DNA of 64,000 nucleotides from Buchnera aphidicola (Pemphigus populi) (lineage in GTDB: Bacteria; Pseudomonadota; Gammaproteobacteria; Enterobacterales; Enterobacteriaceae), in contig NZ_OZ060372.1 of NCBI RefSeq assembly GCF_964058935.1, forward strand, positions 186,001 to 250,000, in the 5' to 3' direction. This document shows, piece after piece, positions 11,623-20,890 of this stretch. A model generated the notes under the pieces. The model worked only from the letters and a program-made list of their open reading frames with translations, did not search any database and was not told the DNA's origin. Both the position numbers and the translations under genes were made by a program. Each line of letters starts with the position of its first letter. The stretch's first letter is position 1.

Positions 11623-12184
11623 AGAGGTATCATCTCTTTATAAATTATTTATAGGATTAAAAGTAGTAAATGATACCATAATGGATAAATGCAGTGAATG
11701 AAAAGATAAATATTAGTTTAAAGAAATATTTTTAAAAGTATAAAGGAATTATATTCATTTTTATTTTTTACAAGAAATTATGTTATCATATTTAGTAATT
11801 AATGTAATTCTATATATATTAAAAATATATTTTTTAAATAAAATAGATTAGTGTTATTTTAGTAATATTCATTACATATAAACAATTTGTTTATTTTAAT
11901 ATATGTTGAAATTATAATACGCAGTATATTTATTACTGATAATAATTTTTTAAAAATAGCAAATGTATTTGATTATTTGTTATATAAATAAAAAAATCAT
12001 TATTTTGGTATATTCTATGGTAATGTAGTGATTAGTTTTATTATATGGATATATAAATATTTTATATATAAGAATAGTTAATATTCTTGTATTTTACAAT
12101 ATTCATTGTATTCATTAAGAAACATGAACACTTAAAGAGTATCCGTTATTTTTTAAAATATAAAATATTGATAATAGGTTGATT
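11623..12184. other. divergent intergenic region gyrA / DUF2076
   Basis: About 560 bases of AT-rich sequence between divergent genes; it should hold both promoters, but individual elements cannot be assigned safely. AGG just before the ATG at 12185 is the ribosome binding site of the rightward gene. No RNA gene or ORF remnant recognised. Confidence 0.5.
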
Positions 12185-12901
12185 ATGGAACAAAAAGAGA
12201 AAATTTTAATAGAAGATTTATTTAATAGATTAGAAGATGTAGAAAAAAAATCTTCTGTTCGCGATGTATTAGCTGAAAAATTAATTCAAGAATTGTTGGT
12301 GAAACAAAATAATGCGCCATATTACATGACTCAAATTATTTTGGTACAAGAAGAGGCGATTAAGAAACTTAATGAACGAATAAATCAATTAGAATCTGAA
12401 ATATTATTAACAAAAGATAAAGAAAAAAAGAATAGTACTACTAGTTTTTTATCTGGTTTATTCGGTTCTAATCATTCTACATCTGCACCAAATAATATAA
12501 AAAATACTTGGGGAAATTCATCTGGAAAACAGGATTATAATTCTTTACCAGTTAATAATATACCGTCAGGGAACATAGGAACGAACAATAGTTCTGGACA
12601 TATTAGCAGTTTTCTTGGAAGCGCTTTACAAACAGCAACTGGTGTTGCTGGTGGTATGATTATGGGTAATATGTTGATGAATCTTTTCCAACATAAAAAT
12701 TCTGGAGAAGATTTATTTAATAATGTAAATGATTCTTCAACGGCTAATTTAGATTCTCATATAGATCATCAAGATGTTCATGGGCGTTATATTAACCACA
12801 ACAATGCTAATTTTCATGAAAATATTAATGATGATGATATGGTAAATGATGTTGATATAGATACCGATACTGATGTATCAGATGATAGTAATTTTATTTA
12901 A
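12185..12901 (+). CDS. DUF2076 domain protein (periplasmic ligand-binding sensor-like)
   Basis: A 238-aa protein of the DUF2076/COG3416 type. The first 90 residues are charged and helical, with the family feature YYMTQIILVQEEAIKKLNERI. A flexible Ser/Asn/Gly-rich linker follows, then a glycine/alanine-rich hydrophobic stretch (GVAGGMIMGNMLMNLF) and a highly acidic tail rich in Asp and Asn. I chose the ATG at 12185 (AGG six bases upstream) rather than the in-frame TTG at 12179. Buchnera carries an uncharacterised member at this spot. Biochemical role unknown; the hydrophobic stretch could insert in a membrane. Confidence 0.8.
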   Translation: MEQKEKILIEDLFNRLEDVEKKSSVRDVLAEKLIQELLVKQNNAPYYMTQIILVQEEAIKKLNERINQLESEILLTKDKEKKNSTTSFLSGLFGSNHSTSAPNNIKNTWGNSSGKQDYNSLPVNNIPSGNIGTNNSSGHISSFLGSALQTATGVAGGMIMGNMLMNLFQHKNSGEDLFNNVNDSSTANLDSHIDHQDVHGRYINHNNANFHENINDDDMVNDVDIDTDTDVSDDSNFI

Positions 12902-12921
12902 TAATCAGTAAGAATAAGCAT

Positions 12922-12992
12922 AAATATGCATTATATTTTTTGTTAATTGCTATGCAGCTTTTTTAACATTTTGTTTTATATAATGCATATTT
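12922..12992. terminator. 15-bp perfect inverted repeat between convergent genes
   Basis: AAATATGCATTATAT at 12922-12936 and ATATAATGCATATTT at 12978-12992 are exact reverse complements, separated by 41 bases. They lie between the tail-to-tail DUF2076 and peroxiredoxin genes. This suits a transcript-end structure used from both sides, although the loop is longer than in a typical terminator. Confidence 0.5.
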
Positions 12993-13035
12993 TAAAAAAA
13001 TATTAAATATCTGGTAAGGATTTTATCTTATAGAT

Positions 13036-13641
13036 TTAAGATAAATAATTTCTATTTTTACTGAGGTATTTAGAGACTCCAGAAGGAGAAGCTTCCATAG
13101 AATCTTGACCCTTTTCCCATTGAGCAGGACAGACTGAGCCGTTTTTTTCATGAAATTGCATGGCATCAACCATACGTAACATTTCTTTTATATTTCTACC
13201 GAAAGGTAAATCATTAATTACTTGATGGCAAATTATACCGTTTTTATTAATTAAAAAGGATGCTCTTAGTGCCATACCTAAATGGGGATGTTCAATATCA
13301 TATGTTTTTTGTATATTTCTTGTTAAATCTGAAACCATTGTGTATTTAATTTCTCCAATACCACCTTTGTTTATTGGAGTATTACGCCAAGCGTTATGTA
13401 CAAATACTGAATCAAATGATACGCCAACGATTTTTACGTCACGTTGTTTAAATTCTTCGTAAAATTGATTAAATGCTATAATTTCTGATGGACATACAAA
13501 TGTAAAATCCATGGGCCAAAAAAATAATATTGTAGCTTTATTGGAAGTGTATTTTTTAAAATTAAAATTTTCGATAATTTTACCGTTATGTAGAATTGCT
13601 GGAGCAGTAAAATCAGGTGCTTTTTGGGTAACTAAAACCAT
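13036..13641 (-). CDS. tsaA: 2-Cys peroxiredoxin (AhpC/TSA family)
   Basis: A thiol peroxidase that reduces hydrogen peroxide and organic peroxides in the cytoplasm. At 201 aa it has the peroxidatic Cys50 in FTFVCPSEI and a resolving cysteine in NGSVCPAQWEKG near residue 171. It resembles the typical 2-Cys Prx/TsaA branch (MVLVTQKAPDFTAPA, INDLPFGRNIKEMLRM) more than E. coli AhpC. No ahpF is nearby, so the reductant is probably thioredoxin. A single-gene unit, divergent from ung. The symbol is uncertain between tsaA and ahpC; the enzyme class is secure. Confidence 0.93.
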   Translation of the reverse strand: MVLVTQKAPDFTAPAILHNGKIIENFNFKKYTSNKATILFFWPMDFTFVCPSEIIAFNQFYEEFKQRDVKIVGVSFDSVFVHNAWRNTPINKGGIGEIKYTMVSDLTRNIQKTYDIEHPHLGMALRASFLINKNGIICHQVINDLPFGRNIKEMLRMVDAMQFHEKNGSVCPAQWEKGQDSMEASPSGVSKYLSKNRNYLS

Positions 13642-13829
13642 TATATTTCCTCATTATTTTATTATATAAATAATAGTACGATATATATTTATTTTATTTT
13701 AAATGAAACTTGAAATTTAATCTAATTAATATTAGATATAATTAATTTTTGCGTTTTTAAATAATATTTTTATAATATATGAATATATATTATAAAAATA
13801 TTATTATATTTATCAATATTGGAGCAATA

Positions 13830-14496
13830 ATGTCAAATAATATTTTGAATTGGAAATATTTATTAAAAAATGAAAAAAAAAAAATATTTTTTAGATATTA
13901 TCCGTTTTTTATCTAAAGAAAGATTAAAAAAAATAATATATCCTCCTCATTCGGAAATTTTTACAGCGTTTCTTTTAACTGAGTTTAGTTCTATTAAAGT
14001 AGTAATTTTAGGACAAGATCCATATCACAATTTTAATCAAGCACATGGTTTAGCTTTTTCTGTGAATATAGGAGCAACAATTCCACCTTCTTTAAAGAAT
14101 ATATACAAAGAGATATCTAATGATATGTTATTAAATTATGTATTTCAAAATGGATTGCTTAAAAATTGGGCAAAACAAGGTGTTTTATTATTGAACACTA
14201 TTTTGACAGTTGAATCTGGAAAACCAGGTTCTCATTCTCAGATTGGTTGGACATTTTTTACAGATAAAGTAATTGAAGTAATAAATAAATATTTATACGG
14301 TGTTGTTTTTTTATTATGGGGAAGTCATGCAAAAAATAAAGTGGGTATTATAGATGGCAATAAACACTATATTTTACAGGCGTCGCATCCATCACCTTTA
14401 TCAGCTTATCGTGGATTTTTTGGATGCCGACATTTTTCTAAAACTAATCAGATATTAATAAAACAGGGTAAAAGACCAATTAATTGGTTTGCATAA
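13830..14496 (+). CDS. ung: uracil-DNA glycosylase, frame interrupted at a poly(A) tract
   Basis: Removes uracil from DNA as the first step of base-excision repair. Family motifs are intact: GQDPYH (water-activating Asp) and HPSPLSAYRG near the C-terminus. The natural start is the ATG at 13830, with GGAG five bases upstream and a good N-terminal match to E. coli (LNWKYLLKNEKKK against LTWHDVLAEEKQQ). A run of 12 A at 13873-13884 puts the rest, from YFLDIIRFL on, in the +1 frame. Losing one A or gaining two restores about 221-222 aa (E. coli 229). An internal ATG at 13870 gives 208 aa without a frame change but lacks a ribosome binding site. Transcript slippage probably yields some full-length product. 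Confidence 0.9.
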
Positions 14497-14557
14497 CGGC
14501 AAATAAACTATTTATTTTAGTAATATAGTTCATTTAATGAATGATATATGGCTATAT

Positions 14558-15154
14558 TTAAAGAGATATTTCAACTATAGCTTTTCTTAATACGGTATTT
14601 TTTAATGTATAGCCATGTTTAATGACAGAAACAATATGATTAGATTTTAGATTCGTAGATTTTTTACTTAATATAGATTGGTGTAAATGTGGTTGAAATA
14701 TTTTGTTTTTTTCCCCTTCTCTTTTGATTCCAAATTTTGAAATAATACTTAACATAGATTTTAAGGTTAAAAAAATTCCTTGTATCATAAGAGTGTCTTG
14801 AATTTTATTTTTAGAAGCTATTATAAATATTTCATCTAAAGAATCAATAATAGGGAGTATTTTTTTTGAAAATTCCTCTAATTGTTGGTTTTTAATTATT
14901 GTTATGTCATTTTTACTTTTTTTTCTTATATTTTCTATTTCCGCCTGTCCTCGTAGTTGAATATCAGTGATATCATTTTTAATGTTCAGTATTTTTTTTT
15001 CTAAATCTATTATTTTTTCTTTTTCATTAAGTATATTTATTTTATTTTCATCATCTATTTGATTTAAATTTTTTCTTTGTTCAGAATGACATGCTTCTTT
15101 AATATTATTTTCTTTTTTTTCATTTTTTAGTATTGATTTTTTATCGTCCATCAT
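14558..15154 (-). CDS. grpE: nucleotide-exchange factor GrpE
   Basis: Releases ADP from DnaK in the Hsp70 folding cycle; a cytoplasmic homodimer. At 198 aa it has the usual disordered charged N-terminus, a long coiled coil (about residues 45-95, with RGQAEIENIRKK) and the C-terminal beta domain ending HGYTLKNTVLRKAIVEIS, matching the E. coli GY..-R..-V.V pattern. A heat-shock (sigma-32 type) promoter lies 38-65 bases upstream of the ATG. It is a single gene, convergent with ung. Confidence 0.96.
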   Translation of the reverse strand: MMDDKKSILKNEKKENNIKEACHSEQRKNLNQIDDENKINILNEKEKIIDLEKKILNIKNDITDIQLRGQAEIENIRKKSKNDITIIKNQQLEEFSKKILPIIDSLDEIFIIASKNKIQDTLMIQGIFLTLKSMLSIISKFGIKREGEKNKIFQPHLHQSILSKKSTNLKSNHIVSVIKHGYTLKNTVLRKAIVEISL

Positions 15155-15191
15155 GGTTCCTATTTTTATATTAATTTTGTTAATTAGTGTA

Positions 15192-15219
15192 ATATGAGGG
15201 TTATAAAAAAATTTTCAAG
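15192..15219 (-). promoter_or_regulatory. sigma-32 type heat-shock promoter of grpE
   Basis: On the minus strand, CTTGAA (15214-15219) is followed after 14 bases by CCTCATAT (15192-15199). The sigma-32 consensus is CTTGAA-N13-15-CCCCATNT, so only one core base differs. It would start transcription about 30 bases before the grpE ATG. grpE is a classic sigma-32 target in E. coli. Seen directly; activity is inferred. Confidence 0.72.
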
Positions 15220-15265
15220 ATTATTTTAGTAAAAAACTTTTTTTAGTAATAGGAAGATAAAATAT

Positions 15266-16150
15266 ATGAAACCATTTTTAAAATATATAGGATTAGTTGG
15301 TCTTCCTCGTAATTCTCAGGCATTAGAAACACATAAAATTCTTTATGATTGGTTAGTAAAAAATGGTTATGAAGTCATGATTGAATATAAAATTGCTGAG
15401 AAATTATTATCGATTAAAAAACCTACCACTGGAACAGTATCACAAATTGGTCAATATTGCGATTTAGCAATAGTGGTAGGAGGGGATGGTAATTTATTAT
15501 GCGCAGGATATGTTTTATCCAGTTATAATATAAAAATTATTGGGATTAACAGAGGAAATTTAGGTTTTCTTACCGATTTAAATCCTGATACAGCGTTGAC
15601 ACAATTATCAGATGTATTATCAGGAAAATATGTGGTAGAAAATCGTTTCTTATTAGAAATTCAGATATGTCAGGAATGTGGAGGATGTTATATTAACACT
15701 GCTATAAATGAAGTGGTATTACATGCTGATAAAGTAGCTCACATGATAGAATTTGAAGTGTATATTGATGAATCTTTTGCTTTTTCTCAAAGATCAGATG
15801 GTTTAATTATTTCTACACCTACTGGTTCTACTGGTTATTCTCTTTCAGCAGGTGGTCCAATTTTATCAGCATCTTTAGATGCAATAGTATTAGTTCCTAT
15901 GTTTCCTCACACTTTATCTTCTCGTCCATTAGTTATTAGTAGTGCTAGTACAATATTTTTAAAGTTTCCTGATTCTGATAATAATTTAAAAATAAGTTGT
16001 GATAGTCAAAGAGTATTTACTGTTGGTAACAGAGATAAGATATTTATTCGTCGTAGTCATTATTATCTAAATTTTATTCATCCTAAAAATTATAACTATT
16101 TTGATACATTAAATTCGAAATTAAATTGGTCAAAAAAAATTTTTAATTAA
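15266..16150 (+). CDS. nadK: NAD kinase
   Basis: Phosphorylates NAD to NADP. At 294 aa it nearly equals E. coli NadK (292). The catalytic GGDGN motif lies near residues 73-77, followed by [20 protein letters not shown] and the glycine-rich [20 protein letters not shown]. The C-terminal domain ends [12 protein letters not shown] as in enterics. AGGAAG precedes the ATG. It is divergent from grpE, which is also its neighbour in E. coli. Confidence 0.98.
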   Translation: MKPFLKYIGLVGLPRNSQALETHKILYDWLVKNGYEVMIEYKIAEKLLSIKKPTTGTVSQIGQYCDLAIVVGGDGNLLCAGYVLSSYNIKIIGINRGNLGFLTDLNPDTALTQLSDVLSGKYVVENRFLLEIQICQECGGCYINTAINEVVLHADKVAHMIEFEVYIDESFAFSQRSDGLIISTPTGSTGYSLSAGGPILSASLDAIVLVPMFPHTLSSRPLVISSASTIFLKFPDSDNNLKISCDSQRVFTVGNRDKIFIRRSHYYLNFIHPKNYNYFDTLNSKLNWSKKIFN

Positions 16151-16202
16151 TTGATTATTATATTTTATTATTAATTATTTTACAATATAAAATATAAATA
16201 TA

Positions 16203-16555
16203 TGGAGCTGGCGGGAGTCGAACCCGCGTCCAAAATTTCTACGACTTAAGTACTACATGCTTAGTCTCTTTTTTAAAAATTCTTATTTTTATAGACGAAG
16301 AATAAGATTCTATCTTAATTTAAATTTACTACATGAAATATTAAAAAATTCTTACGCATCTCTTATATTTTTACCTTCTTTAAATATCTAATTTTAAGAG
16401 AATAAATTTGATAGAAGGGCTTTAGATAGTTTATTAAGCTGCTAAAGCGTAGTGTTCTTTTTTTGCATTTATTTTTGTACGGCTTTTAACGAGGCAAACC
16501 GTTCCTCGGCATGCACTTGAGTTTTTGATAATCTTGTCGAATCCAAAACAGCCCC
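16203..16555 (-). ncRNA. ssrA: transfer-messenger RNA (tmRNA)
   Basis: Rescues stalled ribosomes with SmpB. The 5' end GGGGCTG (from 16555) pairs with the 3' CAGCTCC, giving the tRNA-like acceptor stem. The T arm GCGGGTTCGACTCCCGC and the 5' segment TTGGATTCGAC are conserved. The tag frame runs 16466 to 16434 from resume codon GCA and encodes AKKEHYALAA followed by two TAA stops; E. coli encodes ANDENYALAA. The pseudoknot regions are AT-rich and shortened (353 nt in all, against 363 in E. coli). The terminal CCA is not encoded and must be added. Location beside nadK and grxD agrees with Buchnera. Confidence 0.97.
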
Positions 16556-16881
16556 AAAACCATTTTGTCTAGTATGACAAAATAAAATAAAATAGTCTAT
16601 ATATTATTTTTATTTTATAATTTTTATGGTGGATATAATTTTATTATTTATCAATATAGTAGATATTTTAAATATATACTTAGTTATTTATTTATTTAAA
16701 AAAAATTAAAATTTGTATTACGGTATATTTTATTTAAATAATTAAAGTGATATTTAAGATATATTATTTTTTGTAGATATTGTTATAATAACGATATTTA
16801 TAAATTTATTTAATAATATGTAATATTTAAATAAAACTTAAAATCAGTAATTATATTGAGAATATCTTTAGGAATTTAAAC
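16556..16881. other. divergent spacer ssrA / grxD
   Basis: About 325 AT-rich bases between the tmRNA 5' end and grxD, presumably holding both promoters. No gene or clear regulatory motif seen. Confidence 0.5.
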
Positions 16882-17214
16882 ATGAGTATTATAGAAAAAA
16901 TTGAGCGTCAAATTAAAGAAAACATCATTTTAATTTATATTAAAGGAACACCTGATACACCAAATTGTGGTTTTTCCGCTCAAGCAGTACAAGCATTATC
17001 TTTATGTGGAGAAAAATTTGCATACATAGATATTTTAAAAAATCCAGAAATTCGTGCTGAATTACCTAAATATGCTAATTGGCCAACATTTCCTCAACTA
17101 TGGATAGGTGGTGAATTAATAGGAGGATGTGATATTATTATGGAGATGCTTCGACAAGGGACCCTTAAAAAGTTAATTACAGAAACGGTAAAAAAACATA
17201 AAAAAGATAAATAA
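16882..17214 (+). CDS. grxD: monothiol glutaredoxin Grx4
   Basis: A monothiol glutaredoxin that carries [2Fe-2S] clusters as a bridged dimer with glutathione. At 110 aa (E. coli 115) it has the active site CGFS in PNCGFSAQAVQAL near residue 30, the WPTFPQLWIGGELIGG cis-proline segment and the GGCDI glutathione contact. It may pass clusters to ErpA (also encoded in this window). Full-length single gene. Confidence 0.97.
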   Translation: MSIIEKIERQIKENIILIYIKGTPDTPNCGFSAQAVQALSLCGEKFAYIDILKNPEIRAELPKYANWPTFPQLWIGGELIGGCDIIMEMLRQGTLKKLITETVKKHKKDK

Positions 17215-17231
17215 TATTTTTTTAAAAAAAA

Positions 17232-17331
17232 GTAGATATGACGATTGTTATCAATAACACCATTTTTCGAATATTGAATGTCATGTCTACTATATATTTT
17301 ATATATTTTAAAAATATATAGTGGATATGAC
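17232..17331. repeat. three-arm inverted repeat able to form two alternative hairpins
   Basis: GTAGATATGAC (17232-17242), GTCATGTCTAC (17280-17290) and GTGGATATGAC (17321-17331) lie between the convergent grxD and rnt. The middle arm can pair over 11 positions, with G-U pairs, with either flanking arm, so the two stems exclude each other. It may form the common 3' end of both transcripts. Confidence 0.6.
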
Positions 17332-17399
17332 GAACGTATATAATGGTATTATTTGCAATAAGTTTAATACTATTAAAAATAATATGTATAAAAAATAAT

Positions 17400-18032
17400 T
17401 TATATTAAAGGCCATCCTCCTAATCGTTTCCAACGGTTTACCAATTCGCAAAATAGTTCAGCGGTTTTTTGAGAGTCATATAGGGCTGAATGAGCTTGTT
17501 TGTTATCAAATAATAATCCAGCAGCTTTGCATGATTTTGCTAATACAGTTTGTCCTAAAGCTAATCCGCTTAACGTTGCTGTATCAAATGTGACAAATGG
17601 ATGAAAAGGATGATCTTTTATTCCTATTCTATGTATTGCAGCCATAATAAAATTATGATCAAAGCTTGCATTGTGCGCAACTATAATACTACGAGTACAA
17701 TTTTCAATTTCCATACCTTTATTTACTTTTTTAATTATATCATATAATGCTTCTTGTTCACTTATTGCACCTCTTAATGGATTAAATGGATCTATACGAT
17801 TAAAAGCAATAGCTTCTGGTTGAATAGAAGACCCATTAAATGGAATTACATGAAAATGTAAACAAGATTCTTTTTTTAACCACCCCTGTTGATCCATACT
17901 TAATGTATGAACTCCTATTTCTAAGAGTGCATCTGTTTGTGAATTAAATCCTGCTGTTTCTATATCTATTACTACGGGATAAAAACCACGGAATCTTTTT
18001 TTCAATGAATTGCATTCTTGATTTATAGACAT
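17400..18032 (-). CDS. rnt: ribonuclease T
   Basis: A DEDD-family 3'-5' exoribonuclease that trims tRNA and other stable RNA 3' ends. At 210 aa (E. coli 215) it shows the exo motifs VIDIETAGF (Exo I, Asp and Glu), [11 protein letters not shown] (Exo II) and [15 protein letters not shown] (Exo III). Convergent with grxD, its neighbour in E. coli also. Confidence 0.97.
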   Translation of the reverse strand: MSINQECNSLKKRFRGFYPVVIDIETAGFNSQTDALLEIGVHTLSMDQQGWLKKESCLHFHVIPFNGSSIQPEAIAFNRIDPFNPLRGAISEQEALYDIIKKVNKGMEIENCTRSIIVAHNASFDHNFIMAAIHRIGIKDHPFHPFVTFDTATLSGLALGQTVLAKSCKAAGLLFDNKQAHSALYDSQKTAELFCELVNRWKRLGGWPLI

Positions 18033-18346
18033 CTAAATCTCATATAAAAATATTAGTATGATATTATTTATATAGTGTTATTATAATTTTTTAAAAAAGA
18101 ATAAATGTATTTTATTTTTTTATTTGGATATAATAAACGTATATTCATGATTGTATTAATACCATATATGGTAAAAATATTAATTTTACGAAAATATAGC
18201 ATTTATTTTATGAATATAAAAATAATTATCTATTTAATATAACATTTTTTTATATTAAATAATAATAAAATCTAGTATTTTAATATTGTTTTATGCAGCA
18301 TTATTAATTTAAATGTATTTTATTAAGTATCTATGGAGTGAAAAAA
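18033..18346. other. divergent spacer rnt / sodA
   Basis: About 310 AT-rich bases, presumably with both promoters. A GGAG ribosome binding site lies before the sodA ATG. No remnant gene recognised. Confidence 0.5.
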
Positions 18347-18958
18347 ATGATTCATACATTACCTACCCTACCTTATGAATATGATGCTTTAGAACCTTAT
18401 TTTGATAAAGAAACTATGTTTATTCATCATACCAAGCATCATCAAGCATACATTAATAACTTAAATACTGCATTGATTGGAACAGATTTATTAAATTTAT
18501 CTATTGATAAGATAATAACTCAACTTAGAAAAATTGATCTTAATAAAAGAACAATTATACAAAATAATGGCGGAGGGCATCTTAATCATAGTTTATTTTG
18601 GAAAGGATTAAAAATTGGAACTAATTTAAGTTTGATTTTAAAAAAAGCCATTGAAAAAGATTTTAATTCTGTTTTAGAATTTAAACAAAAATTTGAAAAA
18701 ATAGCCATGAATCATTTTGGTTCTGGTTGGATATGGTTAGTAAAAAATAATTCTTCTTTGTCGATTATAACCACTGTAAATCAAAACCATCCATTGATGG
18801 ATACTAGTATTGTAAGAATGTATGGAACACCAATTATATCTTTAGATTTATGGGAGCACGCATATTATTTAAAATATAAAAATAAAAGAATGGATTATAT
18901 TAAATCATTTTGGAACATAGTCAATTGGGATGAGGCATTAAAACGTTTTGAAAGTTAA
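18347..18958 (+). CDS. sodA: superoxide dismutase, manganese type
   Basis: Converts superoxide to peroxide and oxygen, working upstream of the peroxiredoxin. 203 aa. Metal ligands are visible in [23 protein letters not shown] and [15 protein letters not shown]. The second-shell glutamine segment VNQNHPLM favours manganese over iron. I start at the ATG 18347 (GGAG nine bases upstream), giving [17 protein letters not shown], rather than at the in-frame GTG at 18338. Confidence 0.96.
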   Translation: MIHTLPTLPYEYDALEPYFDKETMFIHHTKHHQAYINNLNTALIGTDLLNLSIDKIITQLRKIDLNKRTIIQNNGGGHLNHSLFWKGLKIGTNLSLILKKAIEKDFNSVLEFKQKFEKIAMNHFGSGWIWLVKNNSSLSIITTVNQNHPLMDTSIVRMYGTPIISLDLWEHAYYLKYKNKRMDYIKSFWNIVNWDEALKRFES

Positions 18959-19068
18959 TTTTAAAAAATAATACATATATTATTATTAGTAGTGGTATTT
19001 ATGAATACTTAGAATATTTTTTAATTTTTTATAAGTGGAATTTATCATAAATTTAAATAAGGTATGAG

Positions 19069-19614
19069 TTGAATAACATAAAAATGATGGTAGGTTTAGC
19101 AAACCCAATCATGAAATACGATAAAACCAGACATAATATTGGTTCCCGATATATTCAAACATTAGCTAAACGCTATCATCAATCCTTTAAAGAAGAAAAA
19201 AAATTTTTTGGATATACGAGCTTAGTTTTAATTAAAAAAAAAATAATTCGTTTATTAATACCAGATACATATATGAATATTAGTGGAAAATCTGTTTTTT
19301 CTATGGCTGCTTTTTATCATATTACTTTAAATGATATTTTAGTAGTGCACGATGAATTAGATTTATTTCCAGGAATAATTAAATATAAAAATAGTATTGG
19401 TCATAATGGTCATAATGGATTAAGAAATATTATTAATCTATTTAATGAAAAAAAATCTTTTCCACGTATTGCAATAGGAATTGGTCGTCCTATTAAAAAA
19501 AAAGAAGTGGCATATTTTGTATTATCTCCACCAACAAGAAAGGAAAATATATTAATTAATAAAGCTATAGAGGAATCAATTAATATAATTGTTCAATTAA
19601 TCGATTCCTCTTAA
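19069..19614 (+). CDS. pth: peptidyl-tRNA hydrolase
   Basis: Cleaves peptidyl-tRNA released from ribosomes so the tRNA can be reused. 181 aa (E. coli 194). Catalytic His is in TRHNIG, Asn in VGLANP, Asp in [12 protein letters not shown] accept the TTG start at 19069: AAGG lies just upstream and the resulting [13 protein letters not shown] lines up with E. coli MTIKLIVGLANP. The nearby ATG at 19064 is in another frame and stops at once. Followed by ychF, as in E. coli. Confidence 0.95.
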   Translation: MNNIKMMVGLANPIMKYDKTRHNIGSRYIQTLAKRYHQSFKEEKKFFGYTSLVLIKKKIIRLLIPDTYMNISGKSVFSMAAFYHITLNDILVVHDELDLFPGIIKYKNSIGHNGHNGLRNIINLFNEKKSFPRIAIGIGRPIKKKEVAYFVLSPPTRKENILINKAIEESINIIVQLIDSS

Positions 19615-19670
19615 AAATATAAAATAGGATATTATCTTAAATTATTATATAAGTATAATAGGATATCGAT

Positions 19671-20762
19671 ATGGCTTTTAAATGTGGGATAATAGGTTTA
19701 CCTAATGTAGGAAAATCAACTTTATTTAATGCTTTAACCAAAGGATGTGCAGCGACTGAAAATTTTCCATTTTGCACTATTAAACCTAATATAGGTATGG
19801 TTCCTATTTCTGACGATCGTCTTTATAAAATTGCAGATATAATTGGGTCTACACGTATTGTAAAAACTTGCATAGAATTTGTAGATATCGCTGGATTAGT
19901 AAAAGGGGCTTCACAAGGAGAGGGCTTAGGAAACAAATTTCTTAATCATATTAGAGATACTGATGCCATTATACATGTTGTACGTTTTTTTGATGATCCT
20001 CTTATTACACATATTTATGGAAAAATTCAACCGGTTAATGATATTGAAATAATTAATATTGAATTGTGTTTATCTGATTTATTTTTATGTGAATCACAGA
20101 TGATAAAAGTTAAAAAAAGAATCAATTTAGAAAATTCATTATTAAAGAAAGAAATTCTTATTTTAGAAAGGTGTATTTCTCATTTAAAAGAATTTAATAT
20201 GTTGAGAACATTAATAATAAGTTCAGAAGAATATTTATTAATTAGTCATTTGAGACTAATTACTTTGAAACCAGTTATGTATGTAATAAATACAAATAAT
20301 CCATTATATGACGACAATAAAAATATAGAAAAAATTTATAATATAGCTAAAAAAGAAAATTCTAAAGTGATTCCATTATCTATAATACTTGAAGCGGACT
20401 CGATTCATCTAAATCGAATAGAAAAAAATAAATACATAAAAACATTAGGATTAAAAAAGTCTGGATTGGATACTATTGCTTCATTAGGTTATACTTTGTT
20501 AAAATTACATACTTTTTTTACTGCTGGGATAAAAGAAGTTAAAGCTTGGACTATTTCTAAGGGTACTACAGCAGTCATGGCATCAGGGAAAATACATTCT
20601 GATTTTAAAAAAGGTTTTATTCGTGCACAAGTGATTTCTTATTCTGATTTTATTAAATATAAAGGATTTAAAAAAGTAAAAGCATTAGGAAAAATTAGAA
20701 GTGAAGGAAAAAACTATTGCATTCAAGATGGTGATATTATAAATTTTTTATTTAATATTTAA
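19671..20762 (+). CDS. ychF: redox-regulated ribosome-binding ATPase YchF/OLA1
   Basis: An Obg-family P-loop protein that prefers ATP and binds ribosomes. 363 aa (E. coli 363). G1 is GLPNVGKST, the DIAGLVKGAS G3 region and the distinctive NTNNP in place of NKxD are present. The helical insert is around residues 135-180, and the C-terminal TGS domain holds AWTISKGTTA. Fifty-six bases after pth, same strand, so co-transcription is likely. Confidence 0.97.
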   Translation: MAFKCGIIGLPNVGKSTLFNALTKGCAATENFPFCTIKPNIGMVPISDDRLYKIADIIGSTRIVKTCIEFVDIAGLVKGASQGEGLGNKFLNHIRDTDAIIHVVRFFDDPLITHIYGKIQPVNDIEIINIELCLSDLFLCESQMIKVKKRINLENSLLKKEILILERCISHLKEFNMLRTLIISSEEYLLISHLRLITLKPVMYVINTNNPLYDDNKNIEKIYNIAKKENSKVIPLSIILEADSIHLNRIEKNKYIKTLGLKKSGLDTIASLGYTLLKLHTFFTAGIKEVKAWTISKGTTAVMASGKIHSDFKKGFIRAQVISYSDFIKYKGFKKVKALGKIRSEGKNYCIQDGDIINFLFNI

Positions 20763-20842
20763 TGTAACGTTATCGTTTTCATTTTATAAAGATATAAACT
20801 ATAATTATAGAATTTTATTTTTATAAAATTTATTTATAAAAA

Positions 20843-20873
20843 AGAGAGGATAGAATCTATCATTCTCCTCTCT
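20843..20873. terminator. bidirectional terminator, ychF / thrC
   Basis: AGAGAGGA and TCCTCTCT (8 bp, extended after a small bulge by GAAT/ATTC) form a stem between two convergent genes. T-rich flanks are present on both sides. Confidence 0.7.
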
Positions 20874-20890
20874 ATTAGGTAATAATATTT

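Noticed and set aside
13870..13872. ATG at 13870 as the primary ung start
   Set aside because: No ribosome binding site, and conserved N-terminal residues with a good start signal exist upstream in the other frame.
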